Shown: positions 33,029 through 42,623 of the stretch, piece after piece
Numbering within the stretch: the first letter of the stretch is position 1
Layout: each line of letters begins with the position of its first letter
Origin: Bacillus renqingensis
Lineage (GTDB): Bacteria > Bacillota > Bacilli > Bacillales > Cytobacillaceae
Assembly (NCBI RefSeq): GCF_016464375.1
Contig: NZ_JADDIU010000006.1
Coordinates: forward strand, 62,001-126,000
Direction of reading: 5' to 3'
Length of the DNA: 64,000 nucleotides
Program-made: the position numbers and the translations under genes
Notes under the pieces: generated by a model
Database searches by the model: none
The model's input: only the letters and a program-made list of their open reading frames with translations
Told to the model about the DNA's origin: nothing

Positions 33029-34232
33029 TGACAAAAAATTATGGAGAGACCGGTCAAGCAACCGGGTAAAAGAGTTAGGAAGGTATTTACGGTATATCTT
33101 CAATGGCCATCTTGTTATTGTGTTACTATTTCTAATCGGTACAGCCGCCTTTTATTATCAGAAATGGCTTGTGACACTTCCTGCGAATTTTCCGGCCGAA
33201 GCGATATTGGCTGTGATACTCGGTTTATTTCTAACATATAGTCCTGTTTATAACTTTTTGCTTGAAGCAGACAAAGTATTTTTAATCACGGTAGAAGAGC
33301 AGCTGAAAAGCTATTTTTTCCGCTGCGGAACGGTAAGCTTGGTGCTTCAAGGATATGTAATTCTTATAGTCCTTGCTGCACTTATGCCAATGTATGCCCA
33401 TGTAAACGACCATGGCTTTGGTCTGTTTTTGCCGATTTTCCTTATTCTTTTGGTTGGAAAACTGTGGAACATAGCCGTAAAATGGCGGATGCTTTATTTT
33501 GTTCAGATGTCTGTCCAGCGATGGGACATGGTTGTTCGTTTTTTCATAAATATCATTTTTACGTATTTGTTGTTAAAACAAGCTCATTTTTTTATTCTTC
33601 TTGCTATTGGATTGGTCATGTTGTTCTATTTTCGTTTCTTTTCCATCCGGACAAGAAACATGGGGTTAAAATGGGATATACTCATTGATCAAGAAGAAAA
33701 ACGGATGGCTTCATTTTACCGTCTGGCCAACATGTTTACGGATGTGCCAAAAGTAAAAGATACAGTGAAACGCAGGAAATACCTCGATTTCTTAATCAGC
33801 CGCATGAAATTTTCGCAGGAGGAAACGTACATGTATTTATTTTCACGGGCATTTTTACGTTCTTCTGATTATCTCGGCCTGTTTGTTCGATTGACGGTCA
33901 TTGGTTCACTGGCAATCTATTTTATTACATTTGGAATAGGGCAAATATTACTTAGCCTGTTATTTTTGTATTTAACCGGGTTTCAATTGCTGCCGCTCCT
34001 GAGACATTATCAAAACAAACTTTGGATTGACTTATATCCTGTCTCTGAAAAATATAAACAAGCAGCCTTTCATTCTTTATTAATGGTTATATTATCAATA
34101 CAAGCCATTGTATTTGCTCTGCTGATTCTTCTAAAAGGTGAGGTGGGAGCCGGGCTGCTTGGCTTACTTGCAGGGCTTTTGTTTAACTGGTTGTTCGTTT
34201 ATGTTTACAGTAAAAATCGGGTAAAAGCTTAA
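33021..34232 (+). CDS. ecsB: ABC transporter membrane protein EcsB
   Basis: A 403-residue polytopic membrane protein with about eight hydrophobic segments in pairs (for example VIVLLFLIGTAAFYY near 32, GILLLLFLYLTGFQ-like near 310). Length and position after ecsA match EcsB, the permease partner. GAAGGAAG upstream lies inside ecsA. A hairpin with a T-run follows, separating it from ecsC. Confidence 0.93.
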   Translation: MFDDKKLWRDRSSNRVKELGRYLRYIFNGHLVIVLLFLIGTAAFYYQKWLVTLPANFPAEAILAVILGLFLTYSPVYNFLLEADKVFLITVEEQLKSYFFRCGTVSLVLQGYVILIVLAALMPMYAHVNDHGFGLFLPIFLILLVGKLWNIAVKWRMLYFVQMSVQRWDMVVRFFINIIFTYLLLKQAHFFILLAIGLVMLFYFRFFSIRTRNMGLKWDILIDQEEKRMASFYRLANMFTDVPKVKDTVKRRKYLDFLISRMKFSQEETYMYLFSRAFLRSSDYLGLFVRLTVIGSLAIYFITFGIGQILLSLLFLYLTGFQLLPLLRHYQNKLWIDLYPVSEKYKQAAFHSLLMVILSIQAIVFALLILLKGEVGAGLLGLLAGLLFNWLFVYVYSKNRVKA

Positions 34233-34235
34233 ATT

Positions 34236-34263
34236 TGGTCTCCTTTGAAAGGGGGCCATTTTT
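34236..34263 (+). terminator. Terminator of ecsAB
   Basis: TGGTCTCC pairs with GGGGGCCA (with G-T pairs), loop TTTGAAA, then TTTTTG. Confidence 0.65.
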
Positions 34264-34275
34264 GAAAAAATTGGG

Positions 34276-34303
34276 TTGATTTTGGGGTGTCTTGGCATAA
34301 AAT
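34276..34303 (+). promoter_or_regulatory. Possible ecsC promoter
   Basis: TTGATT, a 16-base spacer and TAAAAT, 20 bases upstream of the ecsC start codon. Confidence 0.45.
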
Positions 34304-34324
34304 GATAGCTAAAGGGGTGGGGCG

Positions 34325-35056
34325 ATGAATGAATATGAAGTAAAGGTATATCGCGAGGTTGAGGATTGGAAGCGGAATTTAGTAAGGCGTTCAGGAATGA
34401 TGAAACGAATTTCGAAAAAAGCGCAAGGGAAAATGAATCAATTCATTCCCGAAAAGGTTCATCAGCTCATGACAGACAGCATTAAAGCGATGGTGAAAAC
34501 AACTTTATTTGGTTCTCAGCTGGCAACGAACCAAAATCAGGCACGCGGGCTTAGCCTGGAGGAAAAGGATGAGTTAGTGCGAAAAAAAATCACTACCTAT
34601 CAGAAAACGGCGATTGTGGAAGGAGCGGGAACGGGTGCCGGCGGGATTTTAATCGGACTAGCTGATTTTCCATTGCTGTTGACGATTAAGATGAAATTTT
34701 TATTTGACGTAGCAGCGATTTATGGCTTTAACACCAAAGAGTATGAAGAACGGTTGTTTCTTCTTCATGTTTTTCAACTTGCTTTTTCAAGCGATGAGAT
34801 TCGCAGGCAAACGCTGGATGATATTGAAAATTGGGAAAGCCGCAAAGAGGGTCTTGCGGAAATGGATTGGCGAAAGTTCCAGCAGGAGTACCGCGATTAT
34901 ATTGACCTTGCGAAAATGTTCCAGCTAGTTCCGGGCATCGGAGCATTTGTTGGTGCATATGCCAATAATAACTTATTAAGGACGTTAGGTGAAACCGCGA
35001 TGAACGCCTATCGTCTAAGAATATTACAAAAAATAAACAGTAGGGGAGATAAATAA
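34325..35056 (+). CDS. ecsC: EcsC-family protein
   Basis: A 243-residue protein with the EcsC signature: GAGTGAGGILIGLADFPLLL near residue 100, then TIKMKFLFDVAAIYGF and FQLVPGIGAFVGAYANNNLL near 199. Two glycine/hydrophobic stretches could associate with the membrane. AAAGGGGTGGGG precedes the start. It follows ecsAB but has its own probable promoter and terminator boundary. The biochemical role of EcsC is unknown. The stop codon abuts the hmoB start. Confidence 0.92.
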   Translation: MNEYEVKVYREVEDWKRNLVRRSGMMKRISKKAQGKMNQFIPEKVHQLMTDSIKAMVKTTLFGSQLATNQNQARGLSLEEKDELVRKKITTYQKTAIVEGAGTGAGGILIGLADFPLLLTIKMKFLFDVAAIYGFNTKEYEERLFLLHVFQLAFSSDEIRRQTLDDIENWESRKEGLAEMDWRKFQQEYRDYIDLAKMFQLVPGIGAFVGAYANNNLLRTLGETAMNAYRLRILQKINSRGDK

Positions 35057-35554
35057 ATGCTAGTCTACATGACCTCGGGTACCTTTGAATATTTAAAAAA
35101 ACTGGAAGAAAAGTACCGTGAGGAAATAATGGTAACGATGGTGAATCAGAATGGAGCTTTATTATTCCATGAAACAACAGGTGAAACGTTATTTAAAGAA
35201 CCACGAAGATATGAAGTGATTGAAACGATCGGTGCAATACCAAAAGAGGGCTTTGTCGCCATGAATAACATTCCTGTTACGGAGGAAGGCCGTCCCCTAT
35301 TTGAGCATCAAATGATGAATCGGGGAAAACAGGTTGAAACCGAGAAAGGTTTTCTTGCCCTAAGAGTGCTCCGACCATTATCATCCAATACATATGTCAT
35401 CATGACTGTCTGGAAAGATGAAACGGACTTTGATCAATGGCGGAAATCTGAATCCTTTTTTTCAGCCCATAAAAATAAAGGATTCAGCCATGACGGACAA
35501 CCAAAGATTTTTGAAAGTTCGCCATATCTCAGTAAATATACAATCACTGAATAG
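35057..35554 (+). CDS. hmoB: Haem-degrading monooxygenase HmoB
   Basis: A 165-residue protein of the ABM-fold IsdG-like family, length matching B. subtilis HmoB (YhgC, 166 aa). The C-terminal half carries the monooxygenase core (ALRVLRPLSSNTYVIMTVWK near residue 101 and DETDFDQWRKSESFFSAHKN). The N-terminal domain is typical for HmoB. It opens haem to release iron. The ATG begins immediately after the ecsC stop with GGGGAGAT upstream, so the genes are cotranslated. The hemEHY synthesis genes lie just downstream. Confidence 0.9.
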   Translation: MLVYMTSGTFEYLKKLEEKYREEIMVTMVNQNGALLFHETTGETLFKEPRRYEVIETIGAIPKEGFVAMNNIPVTEEGRPLFEHQMMNRGKQVETEKGFLALRVLRPLSSNTYVIMTVWKDETDFDQWRKSESFFSAHKNKGFSHDGQPKIFESSPYLSKYTITE

Positions 35555-35568
35555 GCTTTAAAACAGCT

Positions 35569-35595
35569 GGAATGGGGTGCAGGCTCCATTCCTTA
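35569..35595 (+). terminator. Terminator of ecsC-hmoB
   Basis: GGAATGG with CCATTCC and a 9-base loop, followed by TTATTT. Confidence 0.6.
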
Positions 35596-35620
35596 TTTAC
35601 TAAATGAGAAAGTATAATTT

Positions 35621-35845
35621 TTGACTTTGAGAATTGTCTAGCTCCAGCGCCCTAGCGGCGAGACGCCTTCGCTCTCCGCCCTACGATAAGTCAACATCGG
35701 TTCGCTTGCGCTCACCGTGTTTCCTTTATCTCAGTTGGAGCGCTCCATAAGGAAGGCTTCGTCAGCATTAGCATCGCACGAAGGAAAAGCGATAGCTTTT
35801 TCGAGGAGGCCATACGCCGCTGACCAGGGCGCTTGCGCTCTTCTT
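35621..35845 (-). repeat. Dispersed repeat copy upstream of hemE
   Basis: Near full length, from TTGACTTTGAGAATTGTCTA through TTGGAGCGCTCCA and TAGCTTTTTCGAGGAGGCCA to AGGGCGCTTGCGCTCTTCTT. It lies between two plus-strand genes in minus orientation. Confidence 0.92.
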
Positions 35846-36004
35846 ATAAATTCGACACTTTTATGACAGTTTATTATGTTTCCTATACACAAATAGGAAT
35901 AACCGCTATAGTGAAAACAGTCTATGCTTATGAGGATTTTTAAAATCATGTTAAATAGATTAAAATGAAGAACAGATGCATCGGTGAAAGGTGGACTGTA
36001 TGGA

Positions 36005-37051
36005 ATGACAAAACAAATCAATGAAACATTCTTAAAGGCAGCAAGGGGAGAGAAAACAGAGCATGTGCCTGTCTGGTATATGCGGCAGGCAGGGCGCTCA
36101 CAGCCGGAGTACCGAGAGATTAAAGAAAAGTATTCTTTATTCGAAATTACACACCAACCGGAATTATGCGCTTATGTAACCCGCCTCCCTGTAGAACAAT
36201 ATAATGTGGATGCGGCAATTTTATATAAGGATATCATGACCCCGCTGCCTGCTATGGGAATGCATGTTGAAATTAAAGGTGGGATTGGACCGGTTATTGA
36301 CAATCCGATTCAATCACTTACCGATGTTGAGAAATTGAGTGAAATAAATCCGGAGGAAGATATTCCTTACGTATTAGACACCATTCAATTATTAACACAA
36401 GAACAATTATCCGTCCCATTGATCGGCTTTTCCGGAGCACCGTTTACTCTTGCAAGCTATATGATCGAGGGCGGCCCGTCAAAGAACTATAATAAGACAA
36501 AAGCATTTATGCACTCGGAGCCAAGGGCTTGGTTCGCTTTAATGGAAAAATTAGGCGACATGGTGATTACATATGTAAAGGCGCAAATTAACGCTGGTGT
36601 AAGGGCGATTCAAATCTTTGATTCATGGGTCGGGGCATTAAATGGAGAGGATTATCGCTACTTTATTAAGCCGGTTATGAACAGAATCTTTACTACATTA
36701 AGAGAAGAAAATGTACCGTTAATCATGTTTGGTGTTGGGGCAAGCCATCTGGCGCTGGAGTGGAATGACCTGCCGCTTGATGTGGTGGGGTTAGATTGGC
36801 GCCTGCCTATTGCCAAGGCAAGGGAAATGGGCATTCATAAAACGGTACAAGGTAATCTTGATCCAGCCGTTTTGCTGGCCCCGTGGGAAGTCATTGAAGA
36901 AAAGGCCAAAGCCATTTTAGAGCAAGGAATGGCTGAAGGCAGTTATATCTTTAATTTAGGTCATGGCGTTTTCCCATCCGTCAAACCGGAGACATTAAAA
37001 CGATTAACAGACTTTGTTCATGAGTATTCCGCAGCTAAACTGGACCGATGA
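36005..37051 (+). CDS. hemE: Uroporphyrinogen decarboxylase
   Basis: A 348-residue enzyme that converts uroporphyrinogen III to coproporphyrinogen III. The signature [17 protein letters not shown] is near residue 23; [17 protein letters not shown] near 142 and GLDWRLPI near 260 are also typical. I chose ATG 36005 (MTKQINETF); AAAGGTGG is about 10 bases upstream. It is followed by hemH and hemY in the usual hemEHY order. In Firmicutes these feed the coproporphyrin-dependent haem pathway. Confidence 0.96.
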   Translation: MTKQINETFLKAARGEKTEHVPVWYMRQAGRSQPEYREIKEKYSLFEITHQPELCAYVTRLPVEQYNVDAAILYKDIMTPLPAMGMHVEIKGGIGPVIDNPIQSLTDVEKLSEINPEEDIPYVLDTIQLLTQEQLSVPLIGFSGAPFTLASYMIEGGPSKNYNKTKAFMHSEPRAWFALMEKLGDMVITYVKAQINAGVRAIQIFDSWVGALNGEDYRYFIKPVMNRIFTTLREENVPLIMFGVGASHLALEWNDLPLDVVGLDWRLPIAKAREMGIHKTVQGNLDPAVLLAPWEVIEEKAKAILEQGMAEGSYIFNLGHGVFPSVKPETLKRLTDFVHEYSAAKLDR

Positions 37052-37197
37052 CATAAGTACGATCATTGGAAAAAGATACTGTTTTTTGGCTCAATAGAAT
37101 GAGTCGTTTTAAATAAGGATACGAAGGTCCCTGTGGTGACCCTCACCAGAAAATTTTTTAGGGACAGGTAAGTAGAATTTGTAATGAGGTGTAATGG

Positions 37198-38142
37198 ATG
37201 ACAAAAAAGAAAATGGGCCTGCTGGTAATGGCTTACGGCACCCCATATTCATCAGATGATTTAGAACATTATTATACTCATATCCGCCATGGCCGTAAAC
37301 CATCTCCGGAAATGATTGAAGATCTCCGCAGCCGTTATGAAGCAATTGGCGGGATTTCTCCACTGGCGAAAATCACCCTTGAACAAGCGGAAAAGCTTGA
37401 GGGCTATTTAAATACCATTCAAGATGACATGGAGTTTAAAATGTATCTCGGTTTAAAACATATTGCTCCGTTTATTGAGGATGCCGTCAAACAAATGGTT
37501 GAAGACGGAATTGAAGAAGCTGTAAGTATTGTACTTGCCCCGCATTTTTCAACTTTCAGCATAAAATCGTATAATGGCAGGGCTGTGGAGGAAGCAGAAA
37601 AATTAGGCGGCAGGCTGAAAATAAAAACGATTGACAGCTGGTACCAAGAGCCGAAATTTATTTCCTATTGGGCTGATGAAATCGGAAAAATCTTTACCCA
37701 GATGCCAGTTAAAGAAAAGGAAAAGGCTGTTCTCATTGTTTCTGCACACAGCCTGCCGGAAAAGATTCTCCAATATGAAGACCCGTATCCTAGGCAGCTT
37801 CAGGAAACGGCTGAGATGATTGCCAAGCAGGCAGGTATTACAAATTACGCGATTGGCTGGCAGAGTGCCGGAAACACTCCTGAGCCATGGTTAGGACCGG
37901 ATGTTCAGGATTTAACGCGAGAGTTATATCAGGCCCATCATTATCAGGCATTTGTTTATGCCCCTGTAGGGTTTGTCTGTGACCACCTTGAAGTGCTGTA
38001 TGACAACGATATTGAGTGCAAGGCTGTGACTGATGATTTAGGTGTCAGCTATTATCGCCCGGAAATGCCAAACGCAAAGAAGGAATTTATTGATATATTA
38101 GCAACCGTTATTTTGAAAAACATAAAGGATTCATTTTTCTAA
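37198..38142 (+). CDS. hemH: Ferrochelatase (coproporphyrin type)
   Basis: A 314-residue class I chelatase. Conserved segments are [20 protein letters not shown] near residue 10, [12 protein letters not shown] near 116 and [10 protein letters not shown] near 182, where the His coordinates metal. In Firmicutes this enzyme inserts iron into coproporphyrin III (CpfC). The start follows GAGGTGTAATGG. It is separated from hemE by 146 bases without a clear terminator, so an operon is likely. Confidence 0.95.
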   Translation: MTKKKMGLLVMAYGTPYSSDDLEHYYTHIRHGRKPSPEMIEDLRSRYEAIGGISPLAKITLEQAEKLEGYLNTIQDDMEFKMYLGLKHIAPFIEDAVKQMVEDGIEEAVSIVLAPHFSTFSIKSYNGRAVEEAEKLGGRLKIKTIDSWYQEPKFISYWADEIGKIFTQMPVKEKEKAVLIVSAHSLPEKILQYEDPYPRQLQETAEMIAKQAGITNYAIGWQSAGNTPEPWLGPDVQDLTRELYQAHHYQAFVYAPVGFVCDHLEVLYDNDIECKAVTDDLGVSYYRPEMPNAKKEFIDILATVILKNIKDSFF

Positions 38143-38169
38143 GGGAATAAGTGGAAGAAGGGGATGTCC

Positions 38170-39588
38170 GTGGCGGAAGAGAAACAGAAAGTAGTCATAA
38201 TTGGAGGAGGAGCTGCCGGATTGACAGCAGCATTTTACCTCCAAAAAGAAGTGGAAGAAAACAATCTCCCGATCGAGATTCAACTGATCGAAGCCTCCCA
38301 CCGTCTCGGAGGTAAAATGCAAACCGTGGTAAGGGACGGATTCACGATTGAGCGAGGACCGGATTCATTTTTAGCTAGAAAAACAAGTATGATTAGGCTG
38401 GCAAAGGAAGTAGGAATGGATGACAAGCTAGTTCATAATTCTACGGGAAAATCGTATGTCTTAGTGAACGAAAAGCTATATTCTATGCCCGGTGGTTCCA
38501 TCATGGGGATTCCAACAGAAATTGGCCCTTTTATCACCACCAATTTATTTTCGATTCCAGGTAAACTAAGGGCAGCTGCCGATTTTATTTTGCCGCGGTC
38601 AGAAAGTGGTAAAGACCAATCCTTGGGAAACTTTTTTCGCCGTAGATTAGGTGACGAAGTGGTGGAGAATTTAATTGAACCGTTGTTATCAGGTATTTAT
38701 GCCGGTGATATTGATCAGATGAGTTTGATGACCACGTTTCCACAATTTTATGAAGTAGAGCAGAAATACCGCAGCCTGATCATCGGTATGAAAAAAACAG
38801 CCCCAGCTAAACAGAAGCAGCCTGTTAGTCAAGATAAGTCAAAAGGGGCGTTTCTCACCTTCAAAACCGGGCTCCAGTCATTTGCTGAAGCGATTGAAGC
38901 AAAATTAGATCCAACAATCATCCTAAAAGGCCATCGGGTAGAGAAAATTACTAGGTTCAAGCAAAAGTATGAAATCTATTTGAATAATGGGGAAACCATT
39001 GATGCAGATAGCATTATTGCAGCTGTTCCACATAAGGCAGCACAAGCAATGTTTTCAGATTATCGCTTCTTTGACCCGTTTAAATCTGTTCCCTCGACAT
39101 CGGTTGCAACGGTCGCCTTAGCTTTTCCGGAGGAAGCGATCAAAAATGATATCGATGGGACAGGCTTTGTTGTCTCTAGAAGGGGTGATTATTCTATCAC
39201 TGCCTGTACATGGACACATAAGAAATGGGTTCACTCGGCTCCGAAGGGAAAGGTATTGCTCCGTTGTTACGTTGGGAGAGCAGGGGCTGAAACGATTGTT
39301 GATCTTTCCGATGATCAAATTATTAAGATTGTCCTTGATGATTTAAAGAAGACGATGGACATTACGCTGAATCCTGATTTCGCCATTGTCTCGCGTTGGA
39401 AGAATTCCATGCCACAATACACGGTTGGCCATAAACAACGGATGGCCACTATATTAGACCATATGAAAGAGGAATTGCCTGGCGTATTCCTGGCCGGTGC
39501 TTCTTATGGCGGTGTTGGTGTCCCTGATTGTGTGGACCAAGGGGAAGCGGCTGTTCAAGATGTTTTAGCGTATTTAAAATCAAATTAA
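38170..39588 (+). CDS. hemY: Coproporphyrinogen/protoporphyrinogen III oxidase HemY
   Basis: A 472-residue FAD-dependent oxidase. The dinucleotide-binding motif VVIIGGGAAGLTAAFYL lies near residue 8, ERGPDSFL near 63 and the C-terminal FAD motif ASYGGVGVPDCVDQG near 447. I prefer the GTG at 38170 because AAGGGG lies 6 bases upstream; an ATG two codons earlier directly abuts that site. It follows hemH by 27 bases and a strong terminator ends the operon. In Firmicutes it acts on coproporphyrinogen III (CgoX). Confidence 0.94.
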   Translation: MAEEKQKVVIIGGGAAGLTAAFYLQKEVEENNLPIEIQLIEASHRLGGKMQTVVRDGFTIERGPDSFLARKTSMIRLAKEVGMDDKLVHNSTGKSYVLVNEKLYSMPGGSIMGIPTEIGPFITTNLFSIPGKLRAAADFILPRSESGKDQSLGNFFRRRLGDEVVENLIEPLLSGIYAGDIDQMSLMTTFPQFYEVEQKYRSLIIGMKKTAPAKQKQPVSQDKSKGAFLTFKTGLQSFAEAIEAKLDPTIILKGHRVEKITRFKQKYEIYLNNGETIDADSIIAAVPHKAAQAMFSDYRFFDPFKSVPSTSVATVALAFPEEAIKNDIDGTGFVVSRRGDYSITACTWTHKKWVHSAPKGKVLLRCYVGRAGAETIVDLSDDQIIKIVLDDLKKTMDITLNPDFAIVSRWKNSMPQYTVGHKQRMATILDHMKEELPGVFLAGASYGGVGVPDCVDQGEAAVQDVLAYLKSN

Positions 39589-39591
39589 TGA

Positions 39592-39624
39592 GAAGCTGTT
39601 TACGGATAACAGCTTCTTTTTATT
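39592..39624 (+). terminator. Terminator of hemEHY
   Basis: GAAGCTGTT with AACAGCTTC, 7-base loop, then TTTTTATTT. Confidence 0.9.
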
Positions 39625-39707
39625 TACCTCAGCGGCTAGCTTGTGAATAGTTCAAAGTTTTTACTTGCCAACTGTTAAAAATGGATGTATACTCTTAAAG
39701 TATTAAA

Positions 39708-39730
39708 TGACTAGAATGTTCATCCGGTCA
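39708..39730. promoter_or_regulatory. 23-bp operator-like palindrome 1 upstream of yhgE
   Basis: It begins TGACTAGAATG and ends TTCATCCGGTCA. Its reverse complement matches the second site (39783-39805) at about 18 of 23 positions. Outer half sites are TGAC and GTCA. Confidence 0.6.
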
Positions 39731-39782
39731 TTTTTGAAAAGGATTGTCTTATCAAGATAATCTTTATTTTTTTCAGGTAATA

Positions 39783-39805
39783 TGACCAAATGAACAAATT
39801 AGTCA
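39783..39805. promoter_or_regulatory. 23-bp operator-like palindrome 2 upstream of yhgE
   Basis: TGACCAAATGAAC then AAATTAGTCA, 22 bases before the yhgE start codon. See 39708-39730. The pair has the size and form of TetR-family operators. Confidence 0.6.
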
Positions 39806-39827
39806 ATTGCGAATAAAGGAGGTATGA

Positions 39828-42500
39828 ATGTTGAAAAATGGCTTGTTAAAGCAAGAAATTCTAACGATTATTAAAAATAAAAAAATCTTAATCCCGATCA
39901 TCGCAGTTTTGTTTGTGCCCGTTTTATATGCAGGAATGTTTCTTTGGGCATTCTGGGATCCTTATGGCAAAATGGATCAGCTGCCGGTTGCGATTGTTAA
40001 CAATGACAATGGGGCAACAATGGACGGGGAGCACCTGAAGCTAGGAGATGACCTTGTCAAGAAGCTCAATAAAAGCAAGCAATTTGACTTTAAAACAGTG
40101 GACAAACAAGAAGGCTATAAACAACTGAAAGATCAAAAATTTTACATGTTAATTGAAATCCCCAACGATTTTTCAGAAAATGCCACAACCCTAATGGATG
40201 ACCATCCGAAAAAGCTGGAATTAATTTATGTTCCAAATGAGGGGTATAACTTTCTTTCCGCACAAATCGGCGGAACTGCAGCAGAGAAAATTAAAACCGC
40301 TGTTTCCGAAAAGGTGACCGAGACCTATGCGGAAACCATGTTTGATAAAGTCTCAAAGCTTGCTGATGGAGTGAAGCAGGCGAGCGACGGGGCAGGGAAG
40401 TTAAGTGATGGATCTAAAGACCTGAAAAAAGGCTCAAACGAGTTAAACAAAGGCCTGGCAACACTGGCTAAGAAATCGATTGAATTTAATAATGGCGTGA
40501 AATCAGCTGATGCAGGTGCAAAAAAACTTGCTGCCGGTTCAAAGGATTTGTATACAGGCCTGGCAACATTGGCCGAAAAATCGATTGAATTTAATAACGG
40601 CATGCAATCCGCCAATTCCGGAACAAATAAGTTAGCATCCGGTTCAAAAGATTTGGATGAGGGCCTGACCACATTAGCTAAAAAATCAGGTGAATTCAAT
40701 GCTGGTATGAAATCAGCACATTCCGGGGCAAATAAGTTAGCATCCGGATCTACTGAGTTAAAAAATGGCTTAGCAGAAGTAAACGGCAAAATGCCTCAGT
40801 TAGTTGATGGTACAAAGACTGCTATTAACGAAATCAAAAACAAACTTCCTGCAGGGATTGCTGCTGAAATGGAAAAACAGTTAACCGGCAGTGTGGAGCA
40901 GCTTAACGGTGGTATCGATCAGTTTAAAACAGCTTTAGGCAGTCAGATAACGACACAAATGTCTGAGCAACTGTCACAACAAATTGCTGAAAAAATGTCC
41001 AAACAAATCGCTGGACAAACAATTGAACAATATAATCAACAGAAAGAAAAAATGACTCAGCTAGCAGAGACATTAGTTAAGACTGCTGAATCCCCGGAAC
41101 AGGCCAAGAAAATGCAAGCTATTTTACAAAATGCCTTGCAGCAGCCTGTCCCTAATCAGGAGGAATTGCAGAAACAATTACAATCACAAATGCAAACGCA
41201 GCTTAAGCAACAATTAGAGAATGACCTTCCTGCAAAACTTGGTCCTGGTTTAGATAATGGCTTTGATGTGTTTAAAAAGAAAATTAATTCTCAGTTGCTT
41301 AGTGCTACAGATGGATTGGAATCAAAAATCAAAGGGAAGACAAATGGTGTCTTTGATCAATTAGCAAATGGCTTGAATCAAAATCAACAAGCTTTACAGG
41401 CTGGCGTTCATAAATTATATTTGGGCTCAACAGACCTAAATATTGGTGCAAATAATCTATCTTCCGGAATGAAAACATTATCAGCTGGTGCTGGTCAACT
41501 CAATGAGGGCGCAGGCCAATTAGCTGCAGGATCCGGAGCTTTAAAAACCGGGGCATATGACTTATTAAGTGGGATGAACAAGCTTGCTGCAGGGTCAAAT
41601 GCTATGTTATCGGGTGCAGGTCAGTTGGTAAACGGTTCTGGTCAGTTACAAACCGGTGCGTCTGATTTATCAAACGGGATGAACAAATTAACCGCTGGTT
41701 CAGCTGCCATTACCTCGGGTACCGGCAAGTTGGCAGACGGTTCTGACCAGTTGAAAGACGGCACGACGAAACTTTCTGATGGTTCGTCCGAATTAGCGGA
41801 TAAGCTTGCAGACGGGGCAAAAGACGCCTCAAAGGTTCATGCAAGTGATAAAACATATGATATGATGGCCAAACCGGTGAAACTTGATACAGAAAAAGTA
41901 AACCGTGTACCAAACTATGGAACAGGATTTACACCATATTTCATTTCGTTGGGATTGTTTGTCGGGGCACTACTATTATCGATTGTATTTTCAATACGTG
42001 AACCAGTTGTTGTACCGGCAAATGGGTTCAGCTGGTTTATCAGTAAATTTTCCATTATGGCTTGTTTGGGAATTATTCAGGCGTTAATCGCAGATATCAT
42101 CATTCTAGGGGCACTCGATTTACATGTGCAAAGCACGCCTAGATTTATCTTATTCTCAATCATTACAAGTTTAACCTTTATTACATTAATACAGTTTTTG
42201 GTTACTGTTTTTGCAGATGCCGGGCGCTTTGTGGCGATCTTGATTTTGATTTTACAATTAACCACGAGCGCAGGAACATTCCCGCTTGAATTAATCCCTG
42301 ATTTCTTACAGCACTTTAATGCGTTCCTACCAATGACGTATACGGTTCAAGGCTTTAAGGCTGTTGTTTCCAGCGGGGACTTTGATTTCATGTGGCATAA
42401 CTTTATGATTCTCTTCCTCTATGTGCTTTGCTTTGCATTAGGAACTATCGCCTACCTGACGATGAGACATAAAGTAAAATATAACGTTACAGAAAATTGA
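39828..42500 (+). CDS. yhgE: YhgE/Pip-family membrane protein
   Basis: An 890-residue protein. One N-terminal membrane segment (ILIPIIAVLFVPVLYAGMFL near residue 19) precedes a huge extracytoplasmic region of LxxGSxxL-type repeats (about 175-660), then five C-terminal membrane segments resembling ABC-2 permeases. The family includes the lactococcal phage infection protein Pip and ESX/type VII-associated YueB. Three tandem 35-residue copies (GLATLAKKSIEFNNG-like, DNA 40452-40766) look like a recent internal duplication. AAAGGAGGT precedes the start. Two palindromes upstream suggest control by a TetR-type repressor, but no such gene is adjacent. Confidence 0.9.
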   Translation: MLKNGLLKQEILTIIKNKKILIPIIAVLFVPVLYAGMFLWAFWDPYGKMDQLPVAIVNNDNGATMDGEHLKLGDDLVKKLNKSKQFDFKTVDKQEGYKQLKDQKFYMLIEIPNDFSENATTLMDDHPKKLELIYVPNEGYNFLSAQIGGTAAEKIKTAVSEKVTETYAETMFDKVSKLADGVKQASDGAGKLSDGSKDLKKGSNELNKGLATLAKKSIEFNNGVKSADAGAKKLAAGSKDLYTGLATLAEKSIEFNNGMQSANSGTNKLASGSKDLDEGLTTLAKKSGEFNAGMKSAHSGANKLASGSTELKNGLAEVNGKMPQLVDGTKTAINEIKNKLPAGIAAEMEKQLTGSVEQLNGGIDQFKTALGSQITTQMSEQLSQQIAEKMSKQIAGQTIEQYNQQKEKMTQLAETLVKTAESPEQAKKMQAILQNALQQPVPNQEELQKQLQSQMQTQLKQQLENDLPAKLGPGLDNGFDVFKKKINSQLLSATDGLESKIKGKTNGVFDQLANGLNQNQQALQAGVHKLYLGSTDLNIGANNLSSGMKTLSAGAGQLNEGAGQLAAGSGALKTGAYDLLSGMNKLAAGSNAMLSGAGQLVNGSGQLQTGASDLSNGMNKLTAGSAAITSGTGKLADGSDQLKDGTTKLSDGSSELADKLADGAKDASKVHASDKTYDMMAKPVKLDTEKVNRVPNYGTGFTPYFISLGLFVGALLLSIVFSIREPVVVPANGFSWFISKFSIMACLGIIQALIADIIILGALDLHVQSTPRFILFSIITSLTFITLIQFLVTVFADAGRFVAILILILQLTTSAGTFPLELIPDFLQHFNAFLPMTYTVQGFKAVVSSGDFDFMWHNFMILFLYVLCFALGTIAYLTMRHKVKYNVTEN
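40452..40766 (+). repeat. Three 105-bp tandem copies inside yhgE
   Basis: GGCCTGGCAACA-like landmarks at 40452, 40557 and 40662 are spaced exactly 105 bases apart, equal to 35 codons, and the intervening DNA is clearly similar. Confidence 0.8.
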
Positions 42501-42505
42501 TTTTC

Positions 42506-42543
42506 AAAAAACCAACCGTCATAATGAAGACGGTTGGTTTTTC
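42506..42543 (+). terminator. Terminator of yhgE
   Basis: AAAAAACCAACCGTC with GACGGTTGGTTTTTT, 8-base loop. Confidence 0.92.
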
Positions 42544-42623
42544 TTATAACAGGAATTATCGGCATCTCGTGAATTTACTGGTATAATAAAGCTTGCAAAT
42601 GCATTTTATAGGGGGTATTAAAC

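Noticed and set aside
40325-40789. 154-aa protein on the minus strand
   Set aside because: Mirror image of the yhgE repeat region; periodicity explains the open frame.
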